A stretch of DNA of 64,000 bases, taken from contig NZ_FMCS01000002.1 of NCBI RefSeq assembly GCF_900091435.1, positions 620,001 through 684,000 on the forward strand, read 5' to 3'. The DNA is from Micromonospora chaiyaphumensis (GTDB taxonomy: Bacteria > Actinomycetota > Actinomycetes > Mycobacteriales > Micromonosporaceae). Below are positions 44,588-53,412 of this stretch, piece by piece. Numbering within the stretch: position 1 is the stretch's first letter; each line of letters begins with the position of its first letter. A program made the position numbers and the translations under genes. The notes beneath the pieces are model-generated. The model was not told where the DNA came from. It was given only the letters and a program-made list of their open reading frames with translations, and searched no databases.

Positions 44588-46708
44588 ATGAGCGACCGTC
44601 CTCGGCTGCTCCCGCTGCTGGGCGCCACCCGCCACGGCGCCCGGGACGCCATGACCTGCCTGTACCGGTGCGGCAACGCCTGCGACCACCCGGTGCCGAA
44701 CCGTTCCGACAACCCGTACTTCGGCGACCTGGTCGACGCCGAGGTCTCCCGGCGCGGCGTGGTCCGGGCCGGCGCCGCCGGCGCCCTGGTCCTCGGCTTC
44801 GGGGGCGCCGTGGCCGGTGCCCTGGCCGGTGCGGCCCCGGCCGCCGCCGCTCCCGCCGCCCCGGCCGTCCCCGGCGCGGGCGAGGCCGCCGCGCCGGCTG
44901 GCGGCGTGGGCAGCGGCGCGCTGACCTTCAAGCCGATCCCGCCGAACAAGCTCGACACCCTCGTCGTGCCGAACGGGTACGACCACGCCGTGGTGATCAA
45001 GTGGGGTGACCCGGTGGTGCCGGGCGCGCCCGCGTTCGACGTGCACGACCAGACCGCCGCCGCCCAGGCGAAGCAGTTCGGCTACAACAACGACTTCGTC
45101 GGGGTGCTGCCGATCGACCGCAGGCGCGCGCTGCTGGTGGTCAACCACGAGTACACCAACGAGGACCTCATGTTCCCCGGCTTCACCAGCCAGGAGGCCC
45201 TCACGGTGGAGCAGCTGCGGGTGGCGATGGCCGCCCACGGCATGTCCGTCGTGGAGCTGGAGCGGGTCGACGCCACCGGCCAGTGGCGGCCGGTACGCAG
45301 CGGCCGCCGGCAGTACAACCGCCGGGTCACGGCGCTGGCCACCAGGTTCGAGCTGACCGGCCCGGCCGCCGGCTCGGCCTGGCTGCGCACCGCCGCCGAC
45401 CCGAAGGGTCGTACGGTGATCGGCACGTTGAACAACTGCTCCGGCGGCGTGACCCCGTGGGGCACCGTGCTCTCCGGCGAGGAGAACTTCAACCAGTACT
45501 TCGTCGGCGGCGACGGCGCGCCCGAGGAGCTGAAGCCGAAGCTGCTCCGCTACGGCATCCCGACCGACGTGCGGTACCCGAGCGGCAGCCGCAAGTGGGA
45601 GCGCGCCGACGAGCGCTTCGACCTGGCCAAGCACCCGAACGAGGCGCACCGCTACGGCTGGGTCGTCGAGATCGACCCGTTCGACCCGGAGAGCCGCCCC
45701 CGCAAGCACACCGCGCTGGGCCGGGTGAAGCACGAGGGCGCGAACGTCATCGTGGCCGGGAGCGGGCACGTGGTCGCGTACATGGGCGACGACGAGCGCT
45801 TCGACTACCTCTACAAGTTCGTCTCGGACAAGAAGTTCATGCCGGGCAACTCGTGGGTGGCCCGCAAGCACAACCTGACCCTGCTGGAGTCCGGCACGCT
45901 CTACGTGGCCGCCCTGGAGGGCAACAGCGCCGCCGAGATCGACGGCACCGGCAAGCTCCCCGCCGACGGGGCGTTCGACGGCCGGGGCCGCTGGATCAAG
46001 CTGGTCAGCGGCAATCGCTCGTACGTCGACGGGATGACCGCCGCGGACGTGCTGACCTTCACCCGCCTCGCCGGGGACAAGGTCGGTGCGACCAAGATGG
46101 ACCGCCCCGAGGACGTCGAGCCGAGCCAGCTCACCGGCAAGGTGTACGTGGCGCTGACCAACAACACCGACCGGGGCAGGGCCGGCAAGGCGGCGGCCGA
46201 CGAGGCGAACCCGCGCAACCTCAACAAGCACGGGCAGATCCTGGAGCTGGTCGAGGACCGCGGCGACAACACGGCCGAGAGCTTCGTCTGGTCGCTGCCG
46301 ATCGTATGCGGCGACCCGACCGACCCGTCGACCCACTTCGCCGGGTACGACAAGACCAGGGTCTCCCCGATCTCCTGCCCGGACAACGTCGCCTTCGACG
46401 CCACCGGCAACCTCTGGATCTCGACCGACGGCAACGCGCTGGGCAGCAACGACGGCCTCTTCGCCACCGCCGTCGAGGGCCCCGAGCGGGGTCACCTGAA
46501 GCAGTTCCTCACCGTGCCGCTCGGCGCGGAGACCTGCGGCCCGTTCATCACGAAGGACAACCGCTCGGTCTTCGTGGCCGTGCAGCACCCGGGGGAGATC
46601 ACCGGCGCCTCGGTGGAGAACCCGGCCTCGACCTGGCCGGACGGCGACTTCGCCAAGCCGGGCGTGGTCGTGACCTGGCGCCTCGACGGCCGCCCGGTCG
46701 GCAGCTGA
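44588..46708 (+). CDS. PhoX family secreted phosphatase (DUF839), Tat-exported
   Basis: A 706-residue PhoX-like enzyme, a calcium/iron-dependent alkaline phosphatase family. A twin-arginine signal SRRGVVRAGAAGALVLGFGG lies at about residues 53-72 after a leader with Cys-rich TCLYRCGNACDHP, an unusual N-terminal extension typical of actinobacterial PhoX. Conserved segments include VVNHEYTNED, NNCSGGVTPWGTVLSGEEN, VEIDPFDP, DRPEDVE and CPDNVAFD. The ATG at 44588 follows AGGAGG. It probably scavenges phosphate outside the cell. It diverges from the sigma/anti-sigma pair. Confidence 0.93.
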   Translation: MSDRPRLLPLLGATRHGARDAMTCLYRCGNACDHPVPNRSDNPYFGDLVDAEVSRRGVVRAGAAGALVLGFGGAVAGALAGAAPAAAAPAAPAVPGAGEAAAPAGGVGSGALTFKPIPPNKLDTLVVPNGYDHAVVIKWGDPVVPGAPAFDVHDQTAAAQAKQFGYNNDFVGVLPIDRRRALLVVNHEYTNEDLMFPGFTSQEALTVEQLRVAMAAHGMSVVELERVDATGQWRPVRSGRRQYNRRVTALATRFELTGPAAGSAWLRTAADPKGRTVIGTLNNCSGGVTPWGTVLSGEENFNQYFVGGDGAPEELKPKLLRYGIPTDVRYPSGSRKWERADERFDLAKHPNEAHRYGWVVEIDPFDPESRPRKHTALGRVKHEGANVIVAGSGHVVAYMGDDERFDYLYKFVSDKKFMPGNSWVARKHNLTLLESGTLYVAALEGNSAAEIDGTGKLPADGAFDGRGRWIKLVSGNRSYVDGMTAADVLTFTRLAGDKVGATKMDRPEDVEPSQLTGKVYVALTNNTDRGRAGKAAADEANPRNLNKHGQILELVEDRGDNTAESFVWSLPIVCGDPTDPSTHFAGYDKTRVSPISCPDNVAFDATGNLWISTDGNALGSNDGLFATAVEGPERGHLKQFLTVPLGAETCGPFITKDNRSVFVAVQHPGEITGASVENPASTWPDGDFAKPGVVVTWRLDGRPVGS

Positions 46709-46741
46709 CGTTCCCCCTGGCGGTCCGGCGCTGGACCGCCG

Positions 46742-46780
46742 GCGAAGGGCCCCTTCCCCCGCCGGGGAGGGGCCCTTCGC
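46742..46780. terminator. Bidirectional terminator between phoX and wrbA
   Basis: A 12-bp perfect stem (46742-46753 with 46769-46780) that continues through TTCCCC/GGGGAG with a bulge. It lies between two convergent genes. Confidence 0.8.
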
Positions 46781-46795
46781 GTATCCGCTGCCGGG

Positions 46796-47404
46796 TCAGG
46801 CGGCGCGGCCGGCCTTGAGGGAGGCCGCCGTGTCGGCGACGCGGCGGGCCTGGTGGCGGGCCGCCTCGAGGGCCACCTCACCGGGCGGGCCGTCACCGGC
46901 CACGTGGGAGGTGCCGTAGGGGTTGCCCGACCGGAACTGGACGGGGTCGGTGTAGCCGGGCGGCACGATGATGCCACCCCAGTGGTAGAAGGTGTTGCCG
47001 AGTGCCAGGAGGGTGGACTCCTGCCCGCCGTGTGCCGTGTTGGAGGCGGTGAAGGCCGAGTACACCTTGTCCGCCAGCTTGCCCTGGAACCACAGCGGGC
47101 CCGTGGTGTCGATGAAGGCCCGGAGCTGGCTGGCCGGGTTGCCGTAGCGGGTGGGGGTGCCGAACAGCACGGCGTCGGCCCACTCCAGGTCGTCGTGGCC
47201 GGCCTCGGCGACCTCGGCGGTGTCCCGGAGGTGCCGCTCCCACTCCGGCCTGGCGCTGACCGCCTCCGGCGGAGCCGTTTCGGCGACCTTGCGCAGTCGC
47301 ACGGTGGCGCCGGCCTTCTCCGCGCCCTCGGCGGCGGCCTGTGCCAGGGTGTGGACGGTGCCGGTGGCGCTGTAGTAGATGATCGCGACGTGCACGGGTT
47401 CCAT
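46796..47404 (-). CDS. wrbA: NAD(P)H:quinone oxidoreductase WrbA-like flavodoxin
   Basis: A 202-residue flavodoxin-fold enzyme that reduces quinones by two electrons, limiting redox cycling. The FMN phosphate loop is YYSATGTVHTLAQ (about residues 10-22), the WrbA-type insert and active site are GTPTRYGNPASQLRAF and FTASNTAHGGQESTLLAL, with HWGGIIVPPGY after. The ATG at 47404 follows GGAAGG. It is divergent from an ECF41-type sigma gene with matching promoters, so it is probably the sigma target. Confidence 0.93.
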   Translation of the reverse strand: MEPVHVAIIYYSATGTVHTLAQAAAEGAEKAGATVRLRKVAETAPPEAVSARPEWERHLRDTAEVAEAGHDDLEWADAVLFGTPTRYGNPASQLRAFIDTTGPLWFQGKLADKVYSAFTASNTAHGGQESTLLALGNTFYHWGGIIVPPGYTDPVQFRSGNPYGTSHVAGDGPPGEVALEAARHQARRVADTAASLKAGRAA

Positions 47405-47438
47405 GATCGGTTTCCTTCCGAGCGGGTCTGCCCGGTAC

Positions 47439-47465
47439 GACGGAACCGCCCGGCGGATTGTGAGG
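47439..47465 (-). promoter_or_regulatory. ECF41-type promoter for wrbA
   Basis: On the minus strand CCTCACA (47459-47465), 16 bases, then CGTC (47439-47442). The published ECF41 consensus as I recall it is TGTCACA-N16-CGTC; this has two mismatches in the -35. Predicted start near 47432, about 28 bases before the ATG. The spacing and elements are identical to the divergent promoter. Confidence 0.7.
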
Positions 47466-47476
47466 TGACCCGCCGA

Positions 47477-47503
47477 CCTCACAGTTCGGGGCGGCAGCCC
47501 GTC
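47477..47503 (+). promoter_or_regulatory. ECF41-type promoter for the sigma gene (autoregulation)
   Basis: CCTCACA (47477-47483), 16 bases, then CGTC (47500-47503), about 42 bases before the sigma start codon. It is identical in both boxes and in spacing to the minus-strand promoter serving wrbA. Confidence 0.7.
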
Positions 47504-47544
47504 GTAAGGGATGTGGCAGCGCGTCCGAGGGAGCCGGTGACACC

Positions 47545-48453
47545 ATGACCAACCCGTCCGATCCGGGCCTGAGCGTGATCGTGAGCGAGCGGCGCCGACT
47601 GACGAACCTCGCGTACCGGCTGCTCGGCTCCCTGGCCGACGCCGAGGATGTCGTGCAGGAGACCTGCGCCCGCTGGTATGCCATGTCCCCACCGCAGCGG
47701 GAGGCCGTCGACTCCCCCGGCGCCTGGCTGACGACTGTGGCCAGCCGGATCTGCCTCGACCAGCTGGGCTCGGCACGGGTCCGCCGCGAGCGTTACGTGG
47801 GCGAGTGGATCCCGGAGCCGCTGCCCGACCGTACGGAGTGGATCAGCGGGCGGCCGGGCGCCGTCGACCCGGCCGACCGGGTCACGCTCGACGAGTCGGT
47901 CGACATGGCCTTCCTCGTCGTGCTCGAGGCGATGACCCCGGCCGAACGCGTCGCGTTCATCCTGCACGACGTCTTCCGCTACCCCTTCCCCGAAGTGGCC
48001 GAGATCGTCGGCCGGACCCCGGCGGCCTGCCGCCAGCTCGCCACCTCGGCCCGGCGGCGCATCCGCGCCGCACGCCCCGACCCGGTCTCCGCGGCCCGCC
48101 GCGCCGGCCTCGTGCGAGCCTTCAAGCAGGCCTGGGAGGCCAGGGACGTCGACGCCCTCATCGGCCTGCTGGCCCCCGACGCCACGGCGACCGGCGACGG
48201 CGGCGGCCTCGTCACGGCCGCGCTCCACCCGGTCGAGGGCGCCGAGCACGTCGCGCGCTTCTTCGCCGACCGGCCCGCCGCCGCGCCCGGCCTGGCGCTC
48301 GTGGAGCGCACGGTCAACGGCCAGCCGGGTCTGGTGGCGCAACGGGACGGCGTCACCGTGTCGGTGATGGCGTTCCACGTCACCGGCAACCGGATCGACC
48401 ACATCTGGGCGGTGCTCAACCCCGAGAAGCTGCACCCGTGGACGGCGGGCTGA
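47545..48453 (+). CDS. ECF41-type sigma factor with C-terminal SnoaL-like domain (SigJ-like)
   Basis: A 302-residue sigma factor. Region 2 (LTNLAYRLLGSLADAEDVVQ) and region 4 (MTPAERVAFILHDVFRYPFPEVAEIVGR) are followed by a fused SnoaL/NTF2-like regulatory domain (from about residue 190) containing DGGG, the ECF41 hallmark; the linker has GEWIPEPLP near the WLP-type motif. In ECF41 factors the extension replaces a separate anti-sigma factor and tunes activity. The neighbour target is usually an oxidoreductase, and here wrbA fits. The ATG at 47545 follows GAGGGAG. Confidence 0.92.
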   Translation: MTNPSDPGLSVIVSERRRLTNLAYRLLGSLADAEDVVQETCARWYAMSPPQREAVDSPGAWLTTVASRICLDQLGSARVRRERYVGEWIPEPLPDRTEWISGRPGAVDPADRVTLDESVDMAFLVVLEAMTPAERVAFILHDVFRYPFPEVAEIVGRTPAACRQLATSARRRIRAARPDPVSAARRAGLVRAFKQAWEARDVDALIGLLAPDATATGDGGGLVTAALHPVEGAEHVARFFADRPAAAPGLALVERTVNGQPGLVAQRDGVTVSVMAFHVTGNRIDHIWAVLNPEKLHPWTAG

Positions 48454-48460
48454 CGGCGTC

Positions 48461-49243
48461 TCAGGTGTCGGCGGCGATGCCGTCGGCGACCGCGCGGGCG
48501 ACGGTGAGCAGCTTGGCCCGGACCACCCGGGCGGAGGTCATCATCTCGCTGGCCGGCAGCGCGCAGGCCAGCACCACCCGGCGCTCGATGTCCTTGTCGG
48601 GGGTGACCAGCACCGCCGCGCACGCCACGCCCTGCCGGAACTGACCCAGCTCCAACTGCATGCCGCGCCGGTCGCCGGCGGCCAGGTCGGCCTCGAACGC
48701 CTCCGTGGTGGTGAGGGTGGCGCTGGTGAACGGCCGCATGCCGTATTCCCGCAGGTAGCGGAAGCGCTGCTCGGCGGTGAGGGTGGCCAGCAGGCTCTTG
48801 CCGAGCGCCGTGGCGTGCGCCCCCTCGTCGAAGCCCGGCACCAGATCCTCCAGGTACGGCGACCGCGGCCCCTCGGCCACCGCCGTGACCGCCACCTGGC
48901 CGCCCACGAACCGGCCCAGGTAGTGGCTCCAGCCGGTGTCCGCGGCGGCCCGCCGCAGCGCCTCCCCGACCGGCGGCGGCCCGCGGAACGCGGTGACCAG
49001 CTCGCGGTAGCGGTCGGCGACCTCCAGCCCGACGATGTACGTGCCGTCCTCCCGGCGGATCACATAACCCTCGTAGGCCAGGGTGCGGACCAGGTGGTAG
49101 GTGGTGGCGACGGTCAGCTCGCAGCGGCGGGCGATCTGCTTGACCGTGAGCCCCTTCGGCGCACGGCCGACCGACTCGAGCACTCGTAGCGCGCGGGAGA
49201 CACTTCGGATCAGGTCCGAAGGTTCCGCCAAGGGGTCACGCAC
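48461..49243 (-). CDS. IclR family transcriptional regulator
   Basis: A 260-residue regulator. The N-terminal winged helix-turn-helix (KGLTVKQIARRCELTVATTYHLVRTL, about residues 30-55, shown in part: KQIARRCELTVATTYHLV) precedes the IclR effector domain (DEGAHATALGKSLLATLTAE, then GVACAAVLVTPD). The GTG at 49243 is preferred because GGAGG sits five bases ahead; an ATG at 49285 lacks a ribosome site. It is divergent from an MFS transporter, which it probably controls, and converges on the ECF41 sigma gene. Confidence 0.88.
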   Translation of the reverse strand: MRDPLAEPSDLIRSVSRALRVLESVGRAPKGLTVKQIARRCELTVATTYHLVRTLAYEGYVIRREDGTYIVGLEVADRYRELVTAFRGPPPVGEALRRAAADTGWSHYLGRFVGGQVAVTAVAEGPRSPYLEDLVPGFDEGAHATALGKSLLATLTAEQRFRYLREYGMRPFTSATLTTTEAFEADLAAGDRRGMQLELGQFRQGVACAAVLVTPDKDIERRVVLACALPASEMMTSARVVRAKLLTVARAVADGIAADT

Positions 49244-49397
49244 AACCACCTCCGCCGCCGGGGACTTACACCATATGAAAAACATGCCGAGTGCGAAATG
49301 CCTGTTCGGATCGAGGATGCCAGATCACCGGGCACAGACAGTGCACCGACAGACACGATCAGCTGCCGAAACGTGACCGGCGTAGGTTTGGCCGGAC

Positions 49398-50576
49398 ATG
49401 ATTGAGACCGCGCCGCACCCCGCCCCGCCCGCGTCCCGGCGTACCCTCCGGATCAACGCGGGCGCGATCGCCACCACGATCGCCTGCGTCCTGCCCGTCT
49501 TCCTGCTCGGCGGCCTCGCCGTGCAGATGGGCGACGACCTCCACTTCACCCCGGCCGGGCTCGGCCTGGCCGTATCGGTCTACTTCGGCGTCAGCGCCCT
49601 CGCCTCGGTGCCCTCCGGCGCCCTGGTCGAGCGGTACGGGCCAGCCGTCGTGGCCCGCGCCGGCATCCTGCTCTCCGCCGGCTCGCTGCTGGCCGTGGCC
49701 GGGCTGGCCCGGTCGTACCCGGTGCTGGTGGCGCTGCTCGCGCTCAGTGCCGCCGCCAACGCCCTCGGCCAGCTCGCCAGCAACGCCGCACTGGCCCGCC
49801 ACGTGCCCGCCCACCGGCAGGGGCTCTCGTTCGGGGTCAAGCAGGCCGCCATCCCGGTCTCCACCCTGCTGGCCGGCGCGGCGGTGCCGACCATCGCGCT
49901 GACCGCCGGCTGGCGCTGGGCGTTCGTGGTGGCCGCCCTCGCGGCGCTGGCCGCGCTGCCCGCCGTACCCCCGGCCGAGCGGGACCGGGTCCGGCGCGCC
50001 GCCGCCGGCCGGGCGGGCCGGGCCACGACGGCGCTGGTCGTGGTCGGCGTGGCGGCCACCCTGGCGGCGGCCGCGGCGAACGCGCTGGGCACCTTCGTGG
50101 TCGACTCGGCCGCCGGCCGGGGGCTGTCCCCGGCGCTCGCCGGGCTCACCCTCACCCTGGGCAGCGCGGTCTGCGTGGTGGCCCGGGTGGGCACCGGCTG
50201 GCTGGCCGACCGCCGGGCGGCCGGGCACGTCGCGCTGATCGCCGGGATGCTGGTCGTGGGCGCCGTGGGGCTGGCCCTGCTCGCGGTGGCCGGTCCGGTG
50301 CCGCTGGTCGCCGGCGTGGTGCTCGGCTTCGGTCTCGGCTGGGCGTGGCCCGGGCTGATGAACTTCGCCGTGGTCCGGCTCCACCCGCAGGCCCCGGCCG
50401 CCGCCACCTCGATCACCCAGACCGGGGTGTACGCGGGCGGCTGCCTCGGCCCGCTCGGCCTGGGCACGCTCGCCGACGCGGCCGGCTACCCGGCGATGTG
50501 GCTCACCGCGGCGGCCGCCATGCTCCTCGCCGCCCTGTTCATGCTCACCGGCAGCCGGCTGCTGTCCCGCGCCTGA
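49398..50576 (+). CDS. Major facilitator superfamily transporter
   Basis: A 392-residue integral membrane protein with 12 hydrophobic segments in two halves. The MFS A-like motif between helices 2 and 3 is SGALVERYGPAVVARAG, and the equivalent between helices 8 and 9 is GTGWLADRRAAGHV. The pattern resembles the CynX/NimT-like aromatic or small-acid transporter groups, but the substrate cannot be assigned. Divergent from the IclR regulator across a 154-base gap. Confidence 0.9.
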   Translation: MIETAPHPAPPASRRTLRINAGAIATTIACVLPVFLLGGLAVQMGDDLHFTPAGLGLAVSVYFGVSALASVPSGALVERYGPAVVARAGILLSAGSLLAVAGLARSYPVLVALLALSAAANALGQLASNAALARHVPAHRQGLSFGVKQAAIPVSTLLAGAAVPTIALTAGWRWAFVVAALAALAALPAVPPAERDRVRRAAAGRAGRATTALVVVGVAATLAAAAANALGTFVVDSAAGRGLSPALAGLTLTLGSAVCVVARVGTGWLADRRAAGHVALIAGMLVVGAVGLALLAVAGPVPLVAGVVLGFGLGWAWPGLMNFAVVRLHPQAPAAATSITQTGVYAGGCLGPLGLGTLADAAGYPAMWLTAAAAMLLAALFMLTGSRLLSRA

Positions 50577-50604
50577 CGGCGACCCCCACCCTTCTCCGCG
50601 CGCC

Positions 50605-50659
50605 GATCATGAGGTTGACGGCAGTTCAGGAGATCGACATCGCCGTCAACTTCATGATC
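50605..50659. repeat. Long imperfect palindrome between MFS and prenyl synthase genes
   Basis: 17-bp arms (50605-50621 and 50643-50659) with a single mismatch, around a 21-base loop, starting GATCATGA and ending TTCATGATC. It is less GC-rich than its surroundings. It could be a bidirectional terminator between convergent genes, and the sequence type is familiar as an intergenic repeat in Micromonospora (memory only). No other copy was noticed in this window. Confidence 0.6.
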
Positions 50660-50688
50660 AGCCGGCCGATCCGGGCCGGGGGCCCGGC

Positions 50689-51771
50689 TCAGTTGGTGCG
50701 GTCGGCGATGTAGTCGCAGAGGGATTCGAGGGCGCGGCGGGCCGGGCCCTCGGGGAGCGGGGCGAGGCGGGCGCGGGCGTCCTCCGCATAGCTGCGGACG
50801 GTCTCCCGGGCCCGCTTCAGCGCCGGGGACTCCCGGAGCAGGCCGAGGGCCTCGGCGTGCAGGGCGTCGTCGACCAGCGGGCCGGTGGCCAGGATCTCCC
50901 GGAGCCGGACGCTGGCCGCGTCGGAGTCGTCGGAGGCCAGCGCGTAGAGCACCGGCAGGGTCGGCACGCCCTCGCGCAGGTCGGTGCCGGGCGTCTTGCC
51001 CGACTGCCCCGACTCGCTGGCGATGTCCAGCAGGTCGTCGGAGAGCTGGAAGGCCACCCCGATGATCTCGCCGTAGCCGGCCAGCGCCTCGACGTGCTCG
51101 GAGGACGCCCCGCTGAACATGCCGCCGAAGCGGGCCGAGGTGGCGATCAGCGAGCCGGTCTTCTCGGCGATGACGTGCAGGTAGTGCGCCACCGGGTCGG
51201 CGCCGCGCGCACCGACGGTCTCGGCGATCTGCCCGTGCACCAGCCGGGCGAAGGTGCGCGCCTGGAGGCGTACGGCCTCCGGGCCCAGGTCGGCCGCGAT
51301 GTCCGCGGCCCGGGCGAACAGGTAGTCGCCGACCAGGATGGCCACGGAGTTGGTCCAGCGGGAGTTGGCGCTCGGGGCGCCCCGGCGCACGGCCGCCTCG
51401 TCCATGACGTCGTCGTGGTAGAGCGTCGCCAGGTGGGTGAGCTCCATCACCACGGCGGCGGGTACGACCTGCGCGGCGTCCGGATCGCCGAACTGGGCGC
51501 CCAGCGCCACCAGCAGCGGGCGGAACCGCTTGCCGCCGGCCTCGACCAGGTGCCGCGCCGCCTCGCTGACGAGCGGGTCCGCGCTGGCCACGTTGGCCCG
51601 CAGGTCGACCTCGACCCGCTCCAGGAGGCCGAGCACGGACGCCTCGACGCGCGGGTCGGCGAGGTGCAGGCCGAGCGCGCCGAACTGACCCGTGGCCTCC
51701 GGGCCCGGACGACCGCCCGGCCCGGTGGCACCTGAACGCTCGCCAGCCGGAATCACCACGCCATCAACCAT
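50689..51771 (-). CDS. All-trans polyprenyl diphosphate synthase (menaquinone side-chain type)
   Basis: A 360-residue trans-isoprenyl diphosphate synthase that extends FPP/GGPP with IPP. The first aspartate-rich motif is DDVMDE in LATLYHDDVMDEAAVRRG, the second is DDLLD in AFQLSDDLLDIASESG, and GGKRFRPLL is the substrate-binding GxKxxRP region. Residue pattern upstream of the first motif (MELTHLATLYHDD) fits long-chain products such as hepta- to nonaprenyl chains. Location just downstream of the nuo operon supports a menaquinone role. The ATG at 51771 has a weak ribosome site. Confidence 0.9.
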   Translation of the reverse strand: MVDGVVIPAGERSGATGPGGRPGPEATGQFGALGLHLADPRVEASVLGLLERVEVDLRANVASADPLVSEAARHLVEAGGKRFRPLLVALGAQFGDPDAAQVVPAAVVMELTHLATLYHDDVMDEAAVRRGAPSANSRWTNSVAILVGDYLFARAADIAADLGPEAVRLQARTFARLVHGQIAETVGARGADPVAHYLHVIAEKTGSLIATSARFGGMFSGASSEHVEALAGYGEIIGVAFQLSDDLLDIASESGQSGKTPGTDLREGVPTLPVLYALASDDSDAASVRLREILATGPLVDDALHAEALGLLRESPALKRARETVRSYAEDARARLAPLPEGPARRALESLCDYIADRTN

Positions 51772-51810
51772 GCCACACCCGTTCGACCTGCCCAGCGAGG
51801 GGGATACGGA

Positions 51811-51846
51811 CCGGGGGCCGGCACGCCACGGCGTACCGGCCCCCGG
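51811..51846 (-). terminator. Terminator of the nuo operon
   Basis: A perfect 11-bp inverted repeat (51811-51821 with 51836-51846) with a loop that can itself pair (ACGCC/GGCGT). It lies 12 bases past the nuoN stop on the minus strand. The prenyl synthase gene beyond it may therefore have its own promoter or rely on readthrough. Confidence 0.7.
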
Positions 51847-51858
51847 GTGGAACCTCGG

Positions 51859-53412
51859 TCATCGCACGAATTCGGCGGCACCGTTGGCCAGGTCGAGCAG
51901 GGGCGCCGGGGCGACACCCAGGACCAGCGTGGCGAGCACGCCGATGACCAGGGCGGCCGAGGTGAGCGCCCCCGGCACGGTGACCGTCGGGGTGGCGTCG
52001 CCCGGCTCGGAGAGCCACATCATCACCACGACCCGCAGGTACGGGAAGGCCAGCACCATGCTGGTCAGCACGCCCGCGATCACCAGCCAGGCCTGGTTCG
52101 CGTCCAGCGCCGGGGCGAAGACGGCGAACTTACTGGTGAACCCGCTGGTGAGCGGGATACCGGCGAAGGCCAGCAGGATGAACGTGAAGATCGCCGCGAA
52201 GAACGGCGACCGGCGGCCCAGCCCGGCCCAGCGGGACAGGTGGGTGGCCTCCCCGTCGGCGTCCCGGACCAGGGTCACCACGGCGAACGCGGCGAGCACC
52301 GAGAAGCCGTACGCGACCAGGTAGAACATCGTGCCGGACAGCCCCTCCTTGCTGGGTGCCAGCACGCCCACCAGCAGGTAGCCCGCGTTCGCGATCGACG
52401 AGTACGCGAGCAGCCGCTTGATGTCCGTCTGGGTGACGGCCAGCACCGCGCCGACCAGCATGGTCAGCACCGCCACCGCGCCGAGGACCGGGGTGAAGTC
52501 CCAGGAGGCGCCGGCGAAGGCGACGTGGAAGACCCGCAGCAGGGCGCCGAACGCGGCGACCTTGGTGCAGGCGGCCATGAAGCCGGTCACCGGGGTCGGC
52601 GCGCCCTGGTAGACGTCCGGGGTCCAGACGTGGAACGGGGCGGCCGCGGCCTTGAAGAGCAGGCCGATGGCGAGCAGCGCCATGCCGGCGAACAGCAGCA
52701 CCGGGCTGGACGAGGACTCGGCCACGGCGGCGTGGACGGTGGCGAAGTCGACGCCCGCGCCCCGGCCCGGGATCCCGGCTGTGAAGCCGTAGATCAGGGC
52801 CACGCCGAACAGGAAGAACGCCGAGGCGTACGCGCCGAGCATGAAGTACTTCAGCGCGGCCTCCTGGCTCAGCAGCCGCCGGCGGCGGGCCAGCGCGCAG
52901 AGCAGGTAGAGCGGCAGCGAGAAGACCTCGAGCGCGATGAACATGGTCAGCAGGTCGTTCGCCGCCACGAAGATCAGCATGCCGCCGATCGCGAAGGTGA
53001 CCAGCGGGTACACCTCGGTGGTGCCGCCCATCCCGTCGGCCTGCCGCCGGTCGTCGGCGGACTCGGCGGTGACCGCGGCCTGGGCCACGAAGGCCCCGCC
53101 CCGCTCCACCGTGCGCTCGCCGACGAGCAGCAGCGCCATGGCGGCCAGGATCAGGATGGCGCCCTGGAGGAAGAGCGTCGGCCCGTCCACCGCGATGGCC
53201 TGGCCGGCGGTGATCAGCCGGTCGTCGGCGTTCAGGATCACCATGGTCAGCGCGACGAGCACGGCGACCAGGGCGAGCGCGAGCTGCACCGCGTTGCGCA
53301 GGCGGCGCGGCACGAACGCCTCGACGAGGACGCCGACCAGGGCGGCGCCCAGCATGATCAGGATGGGAGCGAGCGCCGCGTAGTCGATCGACGGCAGCTT
53401 CAGTTCACTCAC
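51859..53412 (-). CDS. nuoN: NADH-quinone oxidoreductase subunit N
   Basis: A 517-residue antiporter-like membrane subunit of complex I, involved in proton pumping. About 14 membrane segments. Conserved charged residues lie in helices around FIALEVFSLPLYLL (Glu) and LLFKAAAAPFHVWTPDVYQG (Lys). The segment TDIKRLLAYSSIANAGYL is typical of NuoL/M/N. GTG 53412 overlaps the nuoM stop as GTGA. Last gene of the operon. Confidence 0.96.
   Translation of the reverse strand: MSELKLPSIDYAALAPILIMLGAALVGVLVEAFVPRRLRNAVQLALALVAVLVALTMVILNADDRLITAGQAIAVDGPTLFLQGAILILAAMALLLVGERTVERGGAFVAQAAVTAESADDRRQADGMGGTTEVYPLVTFAIGGMLIFVAANDLLTMFIALEVFSLPLYLLCALARRRRLLSQEAALKYFMLGAYASAFFLFGVALIYGFTAGIPGRGAGVDFATVHAAVAESSSSPVLLFAGMALLAIGLLFKAAAAPFHVWTPDVYQGAPTPVTGFMAACTKVAAFGALLRVFHVAFAGASWDFTPVLGAVAVLTMLVGAVLAVTQTDIKRLLAYSSIANAGYLLVGVLAPSKEGLSGTMFYLVAYGFSVLAAFAVVTLVRDADGEATHLSRWAGLGRRSPFFAAIFTFILLAFAGIPLTSGFTSKFAVFAPALDANQAWLVIAGVLTSMVLAFPYLRVVVMMWLSEPGDATPTVTVPGALTSAALVIGVLATLVLGVAPAPLLDLANGAAEFVR

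Noticed and set aside
44480..46588. Open frame of 702 codons opposite phoX
   Set aside because: Shadow frame of the PhoX gene, lacking any motif.
49244..49285. ATG 49285 as the IclR start
   Set aside because: No ribosome site ahead of it, while GTG 49243 has GGAGG at good spacing and begins right before conserved sequence.
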